Assembly (NCBI RefSeq): GCF_024400215.1
Contig: NZ_CP053748.1
Coordinates: 5,828,001 to 5,892,000, forward strand
From: Massilia sp. erpn
Lineage (GTDB): Bacteria; Pseudomonadota; Gammaproteobacteria; Burkholderiales; Burkholderiaceae_D
Reading direction: 5' to 3'
Length of the DNA stretch: 64,000 nucleotides
Shown piece by piece: positions 1 through 8,497 of the stretch. The position numbers and the translations under genes are program-made. Numbering within the stretch: position 1 is the stretch's first letter; each line of letters opens with the position of its first letter. A model generated the notes under the pieces. That model had not been told where the DNA came from. It searched no databases and was given only the letters and a program-made list of their open reading frames with translations.

Positions 1-622
1 CTTTCAGCAGGGCCGGCACCTGCACCGCCGGCGCCGGGTCCAGCTTCTGATAAGGGAAAGGCAGGTGCGGCGTGACACGGTACTCGGGCGGCGCCATATG
101 CTTTTCGCGCAGCTGCTGGTAGACGGCGACGGCATTGTGGCCGCCGTCGGCCAGGCTGATGCTGGCGCAGCCGATCAGGTAGTCGCATTGCTGGCGGCGC
201 ATATACTCGGCCAGGCCCGACCACAGCAGCATGATCACGCTGCCGCCACGGTAATCCGGGTGGATGCAGGCACGGCCCGCTTCGAGCATGCGGCCGCGCA
301 GATTATTCAGGCGCCCCAGGTCGAATTCGCCTTCGGAATACAGTCGGCCCAGCTTGCGGGCGCGGGTGGGATTGAGCAGGCGGTAAGTGCCGACGACCTT
401 CAGGCTGTCGGATTCGCGCACGATCAGGTGATCGCAGAATTCATCGAATTCGTCGCTGTCCAGGCCATCGTCGCTGGCCAGCGAGTTGAGGCCCATTGAC
501 TCGATGAACACCTTGTAGCGCAGGCGCTGCACTTCGCGCAGTTCCTCGGGCGTGCTGGCCATGCTCAGCACCAGACGGCCAGCCGACGCCCGGGTTTCCG
601 CTTGTACGATAGTATGTTGCAT
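1..622 (-). CDS. olsB: L-ornithine N-alpha-acyltransferase (ornithine lipid synthesis), 3' part outside window
   Basis: GNAT-fold acyltransferase of the OlsB/hemolysin-like family, which transfers a 3-hydroxyacyl chain from acyl carrier protein to ornithine to make lyso-ornithine lipid at the inner membrane. Reading the minus strand from 622 gives MQHTIVQAETRASAGRLVLS, then LREVQRLRYKVFIE, GTYRLLNPTRA and EAGRACIHPDYRGGSVIMLL, the conserved core of this family. The start at 622 has AAGGA about ten bases upstream. The frame is open to base 1, so the C-terminus lies outside the window. A candidate Pho box sits just upstream, which fits phosphate-controlled ornithine lipid production. The partner OlsA acyltransferase would be expected nearby but is not in view. 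Confidence 0.85.
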   Translation of the reverse strand, partial: MQHTIVQAETRASAGRLVLSMASTPEELREVQRLRYKVFIESMGLNSLASDDGLDSDEFDEFCDHLIVRESDSLKVVGTYRLLNPTRARKLGRLYSEGEFDLGRLNNLRGRMLEAGRACIHPDYRGGSVIMLLWSGLAEYMRRQQCDYLIGCASISLADGGHNAVAVYQQLREKHMAPPEYRVTPHLPFPYQKLDPAPAVQVPALLK

Positions 623-679
623 GCTTTCATCCTTTCAGTGGGGACGAAAGCAAGCGTAACGAGCTATTGCTTCAACAAA

Positions 680-707
680 ATGACAACTTTATGTCAGTTC
701 GGTGACA
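680..707 (-). promoter_or_regulatory. candidate Pho box (three PhoB half-sites)
   Basis: Read on the minus strand, the hexamers TGTCAC, TGACAT and TGTCAT follow each other with an exact 11-base period. The last two form CTGACATAAAGTTGTCAT, which differs from the Pho box CTGTCAT-N4-CTGTCAT at two positions. The box ends 58 bases before the olsB start, and CAATAG about ten bases further on could be the -10. Regulation by PhoB is inferred. Confidence 0.6.
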
Positions 708-1298
708 TCAGGCTTTTTTGGGCCGTCCGGTCTTCAACTGTGGTAAAGATGCCAGTACGCTTTGCAGGGTGGCCAGGTCGATCTGGCTGATCAGGGCCAC
801 GCCCACGCGCAGCAGCTCGCTCTTTTTGATCTCGAAACCGGCTTTCAGGCAGGATTTCTTCACCTGGCCCAGCACCGCGTATTCGGCTTCGGGCATGGTG
901 AAGCTGTCGCGCACCAGCTTATCCTTGCGCGGCTTCTCCTTCGCCACCTCGGCCGCTTTCTCGGCCGGCTTGGCGGCGGCGCGCGGCTTGGCCGCTTTCG
1001 GTGCAGCGGCTTTCGATGCAGCGGCTTTCGGCGCCGCAGCTTTTGGCGCGGCCTTTGGCGCAGCGGCCTTCGGCGCGGCCGGCTTGGCCGCCGGTTTCGC
1101 TGCTGGCTTGGCGGCGGCTTTCACGGCGGGTTTGGCGGCGGCCTTGACCGGCTTGACGGCAGCCTTGGTCACGGCCTTGGCGGCCGGTTTCGCCGCAGCG
1201 GCAGCGGGTTTGGTGGCGGTGGCGGCGGTTTTCACGGCCGGTTTGGTGGCCGGGGCCTTGGCGGCAGCCGGCTTTTTCTCGGTTTTTACAACAGTCAT
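708..1298 (-). CDS. histone H1-like Ala/Lys/Pro-rich protein
   Basis: 196-residue protein in two parts. Roughly the first 125 residues are a low-complexity run of Ala, Lys and Pro with KAAAPKAA-type units, like the tail of bacterial histone H1-like proteins. The last 70 or so residues form a compact domain (DSFTMPEAEYAVLGQVKKS, then SELLRVGVALI) ending in KTGRPKKA, an AT-hook-like GRP core. It probably binds DNA or RNA, but this is inferred from composition. The start at 1298 (MTVVKTEKK) is preferred over a longer frame because GGAG precedes it. The stop directly abuts the Pho box of the next gene. Confidence 0.75.
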   Translation of the reverse strand: MTVVKTEKKPAAAKAPATKPAVKTAATATKPAAAAAKPAAKAVTKAAVKPVKAAAKPAVKAAAKPAAKPAAKPAAPKAAAPKAAPKAAAPKAAASKAAAPKAAKPRAAAKPAEKAAEVAKEKPRKDKLVRDSFTMPEAEYAVLGQVKKSCLKAGFEIKKSELLRVGVALISQIDLATLQSVLASLPQLKTGRPKKA

Positions 1299-1392
1299 GG
1301 CGACTCCATTAATTGAACAATATAAACAATATATACCATTTTTCAAGAAAATGGAGCCATGCAGCGAGAATCCGTGAGAATTCCCCGTCCGC

Positions 1393-2850
1393 TCAGGCGA
1401 TAGCGCGGATGCTCAGATCGACACCCACCTCGTCCCAGAACTCCTGTTCCTTCTCCATCCAGTAGGCCACGGTGGGATGCTCGGCCACCCATTCGCGCCG
1501 CAATTCCAGCTCGATACGGTTTTTCATGCGCAGCTTGATGCCCTTGAAATCCAGTTCAATGCGCGAGTGCATGAAGAGAATCGCCAGGCGCAGCGCCACC
1601 ACCGCCTTGGCGAAATCGGACTCGCCCAGCAGTTCGCTGACCTTGCGTAGATTGCCCTTCTGCGCCAGCAGCAGGCGGCTCATGGCCTTCTGCTCGCGGG
1701 TGGTGAAGCCCGGCAGGTCGGCGTTTTCAACCAGGTAGGAGGCGTGCTTATGGCTGCCCGTCTGTGACACCACCACCCCGCATTCGTGCAGCAGCGCGCT
1801 CCAGAACAGGTGCTGGCTGTAGTTATCCTCGCCCGGTTTCATCTGCTCGTACAGCGTGACGGCATCGCTGGCGACACGCTCGGCGCGCGCCTGGTCGACA
1901 TGGAAGCGCTCCATGAACAGGCGCACCGACTGCTCGCGCCGGTCGCGCCGGGTCGAACGCAGATACAGGTCCCACATCACGCCCATGCGCAAGCCGGCCT
2001 CGATGGACTGCATCTGGTTGATGCCCAGTTCATGCACGATGGCGATCAGGATGGCCAGCCCGCCGACGATGGTGCCGGCGCGGTCAGGGCGCAGGCCCGG
2101 CATGTCGATCTTGCTGACGTGGCCGAATTCGATGAAGCGCTTTTTCAGCGCTTCCAGGCTGGGCGCCGACAGGTCACCCTTGCCCAGGCCATTTTTCTCG
2201 ATGATCTCGGCAATGGCGCGGATGGTGCCGGAGGAGCCGTATGCACGCTTCCAGAACTGCGGATGGTAAGGCGGCGCACCATCCTCAAAATGGCTGCGCG
2301 CGGACAGGATGGCCGCCTCGAAGGACGCCGCGTCCACCCGTCCGCCAACAAAGAAGGACAGGCTTTGCTTGACGCTGCCCACACTGAACGATTCCACCCG
2401 CTCGATATCCGAACCGCGGCCCAGAATCAGCTCGGTGGAGCCGCCGCCGATATCGACCACCAGGCGCCGCTCATTGGGCTGGGCCAGGGAATTGGCCACG
2501 CCCATATAGATCAGGCGCCCCTCCTCTTCCCCTGAAATGATCTCGATCGGATAGCCGATGGCTTCCTCGGCCTGCGGCAGGAAGGACGCCACATTGCGCG
2601 CCTGGCGCATGGTCGAGGTGGCGACCACGCGCACCGCGTCCAGCTCATAGGCGGCCAGCGCCAGGCGGAACGTCTTGAGGCAGGCGATGGCGCGCTGGAT
2701 GGCGGCCTCGCTCAGATTGCCCGCCGCATCCAGCCCGGCGGCAAGGCGTATCGGTTCGCGCATGCTCTTCAGCACGCGGATGGCGTCACCATCGTGTTTG
2801 CCTATGTGCAGGCGGAAGCTGTTGGAACCAAGGTCGACGGCGGCGTACAT
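1393..2850 (-). CDS. ppx: exopolyphosphatase, Ppx/GppA family
   Basis: 485-residue enzyme of the ASKHA-fold Ppx/GppA family that releases phosphate from inorganic polyphosphate or removes phosphate from pppGpp. The phosphate-binding motifs are present: DLGSNS at residues 6-11, SGEEEGR near 106-112 and VDIGGGSTE at 132-140. The C-terminal half is the HD-like helical domain usual in long Ppx proteins. The start at 2850 is the natural MYAAVDLG. In many betaproteobacteria ppx adjoins ppk; here no ppk is in view, and the neighbours are a histone-like gene and a diguanylate cyclase. Ppx is more likely than GppA from length and from the family common in this group. Confidence 0.9.
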   Translation of the reverse strand: MYAAVDLGSNSFRLHIGKHDGDAIRVLKSMREPIRLAAGLDAAGNLSEAAIQRAIACLKTFRLALAAYELDAVRVVATSTMRQARNVASFLPQAEEAIGYPIEIISGEEEGRLIYMGVANSLAQPNERRLVVDIGGGSTELILGRGSDIERVESFSVGSVKQSLSFFVGGRVDAASFEAAILSARSHFEDGAPPYHPQFWKRAYGSSGTIRAIAEIIEKNGLGKGDLSAPSLEALKKRFIEFGHVSKIDMPGLRPDRAGTIVGGLAILIAIVHELGINQMQSIEAGLRMGVMWDLYLRSTRRDRREQSVRLFMERFHVDQARAERVASDAVTLYEQMKPGEDNYSQHLFWSALLHECGVVVSQTGSHKHASYLVENADLPGFTTREQKAMSRLLLAQKGNLRKVSELLGESDFAKAVVALRLAILFMHSRIELDFKGIKLRMKNRIELELRREWVAEHPTVAYWMEKEQEFWDEVGVDLSIRAIA

Positions 2851-2929
2851 GTAAATTCCGTTTATATCGTTTATACGAAAATGCTATCACACTAAGCGGA
2901 ATTTGTTACACCCATATGACAAGATGCGC

Positions 2930-4090
2930 TTAAACCTCCAGCGAAGGCGTCTCGGCTTCGGCCACCTGGTTGCGGCCACGCAGTTTAGCGGCCTGCAAGG
3001 CTTCGTCGGCGCGCTTGAACAAGCTCACTGTTGTATCTTCGGCACGGATGGTCGTCACGCCCAGGCTGGCGGTCAGCTGGATGATGGCCTTGTCGGCTTT
3101 CACCGGCATGCCTTCCACCGCCTTGCGGATGCGCTCCGCAACCAGGCGCGCATCGTCGAGCGAGGTGCGCGGCAGCTGGACCGCGAATTCGGCGCCGCCC
3201 AGGCGGCCCATCAAGTCGCTGTCGCGCAGCTGCTTGCGGCAGACATCGACCATGGCTTTCAGCACGCTGTCGCCCACCGGATGGCCGTAACTGTCGTTGA
3301 CGCGCTTGAACTGGTCGAGGTTGAGGATGATCAGGGACGTCGGCTGGCCCGGGCGGCGCGCCAGCGCCATCCAAGGCTGCAAGGCCTGGTAGAAGCCACG
3401 CCGGTTCGGCACGTCGGTCAACGCATCGATGGTTTCCAGCCGATCCAGCTCGCCCTGCAGCTTTTCGCGCGACAGCAGCAGATAGCCGAAACCGTTCAGC
3501 AGCATCAGCAGGTAGAGCGCGCCATAGCCCACCCCCGCCATGATGGCCGGACTGACCCAGCTCCAGCCCTCCGGCAGCAGCACGCTCAGCACACCGCGCG
3601 CGGCCACCACCACGGCCAACACGCTCATGGTCACGGTCAGGAAGCGGCACAGCATGCTGCCGGCGCGCCAGAAGCGCAGCAGCGCGGCCACGCCGGCCAG
3701 GTAGAAACCGCCGAGGATGACGGCGCCGGTGGCGACGCGCAGGCCGCCTTCGCTGTCGATGAACTGGCAGGCCAGATAGGCCAGCGAGGCCAGCACCAGC
3801 GACGGCAGCAGCACGCGGCGCCAGGACGGCCGGTTGACGGCATCCCAGAACGCGCCCGCATCCAGGGCCACGCCGGCAAACAGCAGCAGATTGGCCAGCG
3901 GGCCGCCGAGGAAATCAGGCAGCACGCCGCGGAAATAGAGCAGCAGCCAGGCCACGGCCTGGCATTGCTTGGCCAGCGCCCAGGTGGACAGGCTCAGCGA
4001 CTTGCGCCGCTCGTAATCAAAGAAGAACAGGGCCGCGCATAGACTCAGGTTGCCCAGAGCCAGGGCTAAGGCAAGGGTGCGTATATCCAT
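2930..4090 (-). CDS. membrane diguanylate cyclase, GGAEF variant
   Basis: 386-residue protein with about seven hydrophobic segments in residues 1-205 and a GGDEF domain in residues 215-380. The signature is GGAEF at 298-302, so the third residue is Ala instead of Asp or Glu. The metal-binding Asp (LNLDQFKRVND, D259) and an inhibitory RxxD site (RDSD, 289-292, five residues before the signature) are kept. GG(D/E)EF is normal for cyclic di-GMP synthesis, so activity is uncertain; it may be weak, inactive or a c-di-GMP receptor. The membrane part resembles a 7TM sensor of unknown ligand. It lies upstream of ppx on the same strand, with an 80-base gap. Confidence 0.8.
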   Translation of the reverse strand: MDIRTLALALALGNLSLCAALFFFDYERRKSLSLSTWALAKQCQAVAWLLLYFRGVLPDFLGGPLANLLLFAGVALDAGAFWDAVNRPSWRRVLLPSLVLASLAYLACQFIDSEGGLRVATGAVILGGFYLAGVAALLRFWRAGSMLCRFLTVTMSVLAVVVAARGVLSVLLPEGWSWVSPAIMAGVGYGALYLLMLLNGFGYLLLSREKLQGELDRLETIDALTDVPNRRGFYQALQPWMALARRPGQPTSLIILNLDQFKRVNDSYGHPVGDSVLKAMVDVCRKQLRDSDLMGRLGGAEFAVQLPRTSLDDARLVAERIRKAVEGMPVKADKAIIQLTASLGVTTIRAEDTTVSLFKRADEALQAAKLRGRNQVAEAETPSLEV

Positions 4091-4106
4091 GCGCTACAGC
4101 GTCTTG

Positions 4107-4382
4107 TTAGACCTCGTGCTCGACGTTGGTACTACCATCGCCCACCTTGCTGCCCCAGGCCTTGAGGAAGAATTCCTTCTCGTCCTCGCTCGGCGCGTCG
4201 TGCCAGAAGACGATCAGCGTGCCCTTGTGGTCGTGCAGTTGGCTGACCTTCTCGATAAAGTTCTGTTTACCGGCTATATCCGCCAGGGCGGCCACGTAGC
4301 CATACACGCGCCCCAGCCTTTCCAGCCGGTCAGGTTCGGTAAAGCTGTTGGTCGCGGTGATGGTCGGGTGATCTAAGAACAT
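4107..4382 (-). CDS. hypothetical 91-residue protein
   Basis: Small acidic protein beginning MFLDHPTITATNSFTEPDRL and containing FIEKVSQLHDHKGTLIVFWH. I do not recognise the family. It has no signal peptide or membrane segment. The start at 4382 is chosen because GGAGAGAG lies just upstream. It ends 17 bases before the diguanylate cyclase start on the same strand, so the two may be co-transcribed. Confidence 0.65.
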   Translation of the reverse strand: MFLDHPTITATNSFTEPDRLERLGRVYGYVAALADIAGKQNFIEKVSQLHDHKGTLIVFWHDAPSEDEKEFFLKAWGSKVGDGSTNVEHEV

Positions 4383-4535
4383 ATTCTCTCTCCGGAGCGC
4401 TGGCCATGCTGGCAATGTACCGATTATTTGAATGTATGTAAACGCGATCCGGCGCCCGGCGCGCGCTTCAAGTACACTCTATGCGGCAAACCCGGCAGCT
4501 TATCAGAACTTCAGAGTCGGCAACAACCCAGGAAT

Positions 4536-5294
4536 ATGACTTCCTCCCTCGAACACACTTCCCTGTTGCATCGGCGCGGCAGCCGCCTGTCGCTGGAATT
4601 CCAGCCGGGCGAGGTGCAAAGCCAGATGGACCTGGACGATCCGGACCAGCTGGTGCTGCGCTACGCGCGCGCCATGATGTGCTTCGTGCTGTTCAAGCCG
4701 CGCGCCCGCCACATCGTGATGGTGGGCCTGGGCGGCGGCTCCCTGGCCAAGTTCTGCCACCGCTACCTGCCCCATGCCCGCATCACCGTGCTGGAATTGC
4801 GCGCCGACGTGATCGCCCTGCGCGAACGCTTCGCCGTGCCGCCCGACGATGAGCGCTTCCGCATCATCCATGCCGACGCCGCCGACTATATGGCGCGCCT
4901 GCAGAACAGCGCCGACGTGCTGCTGCTCGACGGCTTTGACCACGATGGCCTGCCTTCGTCCCTGACCACGGCCCGTTTCTACGCCGATTGCCGCCGCGCC
5001 CTGCGCCCGGACGGCCTGCTGGTGGCGAATATCTTCAGCTACGACCCGCGCTATCCCATCCTGCTGTCCCGCCTGCGCCAGCGCTTCCAGGGCTGCCTGT
5101 GCCAGTTCAAGGGCATCGCCGGCAATAACCGCATCGTCTTCGCACTGAAGGCGACGCCCGGCCGCCCCACTCCGGCCCTGAACCTGCTGCGCCGCGTGGC
5201 GCGTCACCATGGCCTCTGGCCAGGGCTGGGTTTTGGCCTGGCCAACCGCCTGCTGGCGCGCTGGCTGGTGGCGCGGCTGCGCGGCAACTTGTAA
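4536..5294 (+). CDS. spermidine synthase-like methyltransferase-fold protein
   Basis: 252-residue protein with the Rossmann fold of spermidine synthases: IVMVGLGGGSLAKFCHRYL (nucleotide loop), ITVLELRADV (acidic end of strand 2), FRIIHADAADYM and DVLLLDGFDHDG. The SpeE catalytic region is only loosely matched, so it may be a polyamine-synthase-like protein of unknown substrate; such genes are common in Burkholderiales. The start at 4536 (MTSSLEHT) follows CAGGAAT and is preferred to an upstream in-frame start. It is divergent from the small gene at 4107-4382. Confidence 0.7.
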   Translation: MTSSLEHTSLLHRRGSRLSLEFQPGEVQSQMDLDDPDQLVLRYARAMMCFVLFKPRARHIVMVGLGGGSLAKFCHRYLPHARITVLELRADVIALRERFAVPPDDERFRIIHADAADYMARLQNSADVLLLDGFDHDGLPSSLTTARFYADCRRALRPDGLLVANIFSYDPRYPILLSRLRQRFQGCLCQFKGIAGNNRIVFALKATPGRPTPALNLLRRVARHHGLWPGLGFGLANRLLARWLVARLRGNL

Positions 5295-5435
5295 AAACGG
5301 TATCGGAACCGAAAAATCCTATTATTTGTGGCGGTATAACTCGGAATTTCCCCGATTTTGTGACAAACTAGCGCCGCAGCAATATTGCCACACAGCATCT
5401 ACGCGCCGCATCTTATTTTCCCTACAAGGAGTTTC

Positions 5436-8312
5436 ATGGCTCGCCGCCGCCGGTCATCCTCGTCCATTGCCTTTGCCGCAGCCGCCACGCTGGGCGCGGG
5501 CCTGGCCGTGACGACCGTACTGTTCGTGGCGGTGACGGCGCTCGAATACGGTAAGATGGAGTTGAGTTTCCAGCAGCGCGCCAATGTGCGCGCCGCCGCC
5601 ATCCAGCGCGGCTTCATCGACGCGGTCGAGGTGCTGTCGATCACCAACCAGCTGTTCCGCACCGTGGAACCGGTCAGCCGCGAACAATTCCGCGAATTCA
5701 CCCGCCCCCTGCTGGAGCGCTACCCCTTCGTCAGCGCCTTCAACTTCCACCGCGTGCTGACCCACCCGCAAAAGCTGGCCTATGAAGCCGCGATGCGCCA
5801 GCAGCACGCGGACTTCGCGGTACGGCAGATGGTCGGCAGCGAGATGCGGCCGGCGCCCGAGAGCGAGCTGTATAGCGTGGTCGATTATCTGGAACCGCTG
5901 CAGGGCAATGAGCGCGCCTTCGGCCTGGAAGTGCTGAGCAACGCTGCCGTGCACAAGGCCGTCGACGAGATGCTCGACAGCGGCCGCCCCGCCGCCACCG
6001 CCCTGTTGCGCCTGGCCCAGGACGCCAGCGCCGAAAGCGGCATGGTGCTGCTGATGCCCGTGTTCCGCCACGGCGCCCCCACTGCCACGCCCGAACAGCG
6101 CCGCGCCGCCTGGCTGGGCGATACCGGCGCCGTGGTCCGCACCACCTCCCTGGTCTACACCATCCTGCAAGGCGGCGGCCTGCTGGACGACCAGCAGCTG
6201 GTGCTCGGCGTGTATGCGGGCGATCCGTCGCAGCCGGCCAACCTGGTGTTCAGCCACGGCCTGCAGCGCGGCGACACCCAGCCCGACCACCTGTTCTGGC
6301 GCTGGCTCTCGCCCGAATACCATGGCAGCGAACTCAAATCCTTCGATGTGCTGGGACGGCCCTGGCATGTGCGGGTGGAAGCCAAGCCGCGCCCCTTCCT
6401 GACCGACCATCTGGGTTCGCTCTGCACCCTGGTGGGCGGCCTGCTGTTCAGCATCCTGGCGGCGGCCTATGTGCAATCCCTGGTGCAGCGCTCGCGCCGC
6501 GTGCAGCTGCTGGTCGATGCGCGCACCGCCGATCTGCAGCGCAGCAACGAGCGCCTGATCGAGGATGTGGCGGCACGCAAGCGCGCCGAACGCAAGCTGC
6601 AGGAAAGCGAACAGCGCTTCCGCCGCCTGCTGGCCCTGTCCTCGGACTGGTATTGGGAGCAGGACGCCAATTTCTGCTTCACCAATGTGACCGGCGGCTT
6701 CTTCGAGAAAGGCCATATCCGCAAGGAGAGCTATATCGGCCGCACGCGCTGGGAAGCGCATCCCGACATGCTGCAGACCAAGTGGGGACGCGAGCACAAA
6801 GCCCTGCTGGAATCGCGCCTGCCCTTCACCAATGTGGAGTACTCGATGCGCGGCGACGACGGCGTGGAACGCTGGTTCATCACCAGCGGCGAGCCGGTGT
6901 ACGACGCCCAGGGCGAGTTCCGCGGCTACCGCGGCACCGGCAGCGAGATCACCGAGCGCAAACTGGCCGAGCAGCGCATCCAGCACATCGCCCACCACGA
7001 CGTGCTGACCGGCCTGCCCAACCGCATGCTGCTGCAGGACCGTCTGAGCCAGGCCGTGGCCTACGCCAACCGCAGCAATCACCCGATCTGGGTCATGCTG
7101 ATCGATCTGGACCGCTTCAAGTTCGTCAACGACAGCCTGGGCCACAAGGCCGGCGACCAGCTGCTGGTGACCGTGGCCAGCCGCCTGCAAACCAGCCTGC
7201 GCGCCAGCGACACCGTGGCCCGCCTGTCGGGCGACGAATTCGTCGCCATCCTCAGCGAATACCCCGACGAGTCGCTCTCGCCCGACATCGTGCAACGCGT
7301 CATGAGCAATCTGGCCCAGCCCGTGCTGCTGGAGGGGAAAGAGTTCTTCGTCACCTGCAGCATCGGCGTCGCCGTGTACGAGGGCGACACCGCCGCCGCC
7401 CAGCACCTGATCGAGCACGCCGACATCGCCATGTACTCGGCCAAGAAAATGGGCCGCAACTGCTTCCAGTTCTACCAGCCGGCCATGAATGAGGAAGCGC
7501 AGGAGCGCCTGCGCATCGAGGGTGCGCTGCGCAAGGCGCTGGAGCGCGAGGAATTCGTGCTGCACTACCAGCCCCAGCTCGACCTGGAAAGCGGCGAAGT
7601 GATGGGCATGGAAGCACTGCTGCGCTGGCAGCATCCCGAGCTGGGCACGGTGCCGCCGCAGCGCTTTATCGGCCTGGCCGAGGAAACGGGCCTGATCCTG
7701 CCGATCGGCGCCTGGGTGCTGCGCAGTGCCTGCGCCCAGGCCAAGGCCTGGCAGGACGCCGGCCTGCCCGCCCTGCGCGTGGCGGTCAACCTGTCGGCGC
7801 GCCAGTTCAGCCAGCCCGGCCTGGTCGACGAAATCCGCGACGTGCTGGCGCACACCGGCCTGCCCGCCTCCTGCCTGGAAATCGAGCTGACCGAAAGCCT
7901 GTTCATGAACGATGTGCAGCAGGCGGTGACCCTGCTGCACGAGCTGAAGGCGCTGGGCGTCACCCTGTCGATCGACGACTTCGGCACCGGCTACTCCAGC
8001 CTGTCCTATCTGCGCAACTTCCCCATCGATGTGCTGAAAATCGACCGCTCCTTCGTCAGCGATATCGCGCATGACGCCGAAGACGCGGCCATCGTGGCTT
8101 CCATCATTGCACTCGCTCACAATCTGAAGTTGCGCGTGATCGCGGAAGGGGTAGAATCGCGGGAGCAGCTCGATTACCTGCGGCGCAACGGATGCCATGC
8201 CATGCAAGGCTATTATTTCAGCCGTCCGCTCGCACCACGGGATTTTGAACAAATGCTGCGCGAGGGGAAAAATCTCGGCCTCGCGCCGCTTCGCACGGGG
8301 ACCACAGGATGA
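5436..8312 (+). CDS. CHASE-PAS-GGDEF-EAL cyclic di-GMP signalling protein
   Basis: 958-residue inner-membrane protein. An N-terminal membrane segment (about 12-40) is followed by a periplasmic CHASE domain (to about 320), a second membrane segment (about 326-348), a short coiled coil, a PAS domain with PAC (about 395-520), a GGDEF domain and an EAL domain. The cyclase signature is SGDEF near 597-601 with an RxxD inhibitory site (RASD) five residues before it. The phosphodiesterase part has MEALLRW near 724 and DDFGTGYSSL near 847, which is a complete-looking EAL site. Both activities are therefore possible. The start at 5436 (MARRRR) has AAGGAG seven bases upstream. The next gene overlaps its stop by four bases. 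Confidence 0.9.
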   Translation: MARRRRSSSSIAFAAAATLGAGLAVTTVLFVAVTALEYGKMELSFQQRANVRAAAIQRGFIDAVEVLSITNQLFRTVEPVSREQFREFTRPLLERYPFVSAFNFHRVLTHPQKLAYEAAMRQQHADFAVRQMVGSEMRPAPESELYSVVDYLEPLQGNERAFGLEVLSNAAVHKAVDEMLDSGRPAATALLRLAQDASAESGMVLLMPVFRHGAPTATPEQRRAAWLGDTGAVVRTTSLVYTILQGGGLLDDQQLVLGVYAGDPSQPANLVFSHGLQRGDTQPDHLFWRWLSPEYHGSELKSFDVLGRPWHVRVEAKPRPFLTDHLGSLCTLVGGLLFSILAAAYVQSLVQRSRRVQLLVDARTADLQRSNERLIEDVAARKRAERKLQESEQRFRRLLALSSDWYWEQDANFCFTNVTGGFFEKGHIRKESYIGRTRWEAHPDMLQTKWGREHKALLESRLPFTNVEYSMRGDDGVERWFITSGEPVYDAQGEFRGYRGTGSEITERKLAEQRIQHIAHHDVLTGLPNRMLLQDRLSQAVAYANRSNHPIWVMLIDLDRFKFVNDSLGHKAGDQLLVTVASRLQTSLRASDTVARLSGDEFVAILSEYPDESLSPDIVQRVMSNLAQPVLLEGKEFFVTCSIGVAVYEGDTAAAQHLIEHADIAMYSAKKMGRNCFQFYQPAMNEEAQERLRIEGALRKALEREEFVLHYQPQLDLESGEVMGMEALLRWQHPELGTVPPQRFIGLAEETGLILPIGAWVLRSACAQAKAWQDAGLPALRVAVNLSARQFSQPGLVDEIRDVLAHTGLPASCLEIELTESLFMNDVQQAVTLLHELKALGVTLSIDDFGTGYSSLSYLRNFPIDVLKIDRSFVSDIAHDAEDAAIVASIIALAHNLKLRVIAEGVESREQLDYLRRNGCHAMQGYYFSRPLAPRDFEQMLREGKNLGLAPLRTGTTG

Positions 8313-8497
8313 ATACACACGACCTGCGCCACCAGCAAGTGCGCGCCGACCACAACACCCGCGACATCATCAATCAGGCCATTTCCGCCCTGCCCGAAGT
8401 GGGCCTGAAACGCGCCGCCGAATTCCTGGCAGCCATGGGCATCCCCTCCAGCGTGGCGGTACGCACCCTGATCTACCCTACCCGCCGCCGCCACTGA
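8309..8497 (+). CDS. small protein translationally coupled to the c-di-GMP gene
   Basis: 62-residue protein whose ATG overlaps the stop of the preceding gene (ATGA), indicating translational coupling. It contains IINQAISALPEVGLKRAAEF and ends in a basic tail (PTRRRH). No domain is recognised. The last 20 bases overlap the 3' end of the convergent LysR gene. The coupling suggests a role tied to the GGDEF-EAL protein, but this is inference. Confidence 0.6.
   Translation: MNTHDLRHQQVRADHNTRDIINQAISALPEVGLKRAAEFLAAMGIPSSVAVRTLIYPTRRRH

Noticed and set aside
5454..8318. 954-residue minus-strand open frame
   Set aside because: Mirror of the GGDEF-EAL gene; Gln/Ala/His-rich composition without domain character.
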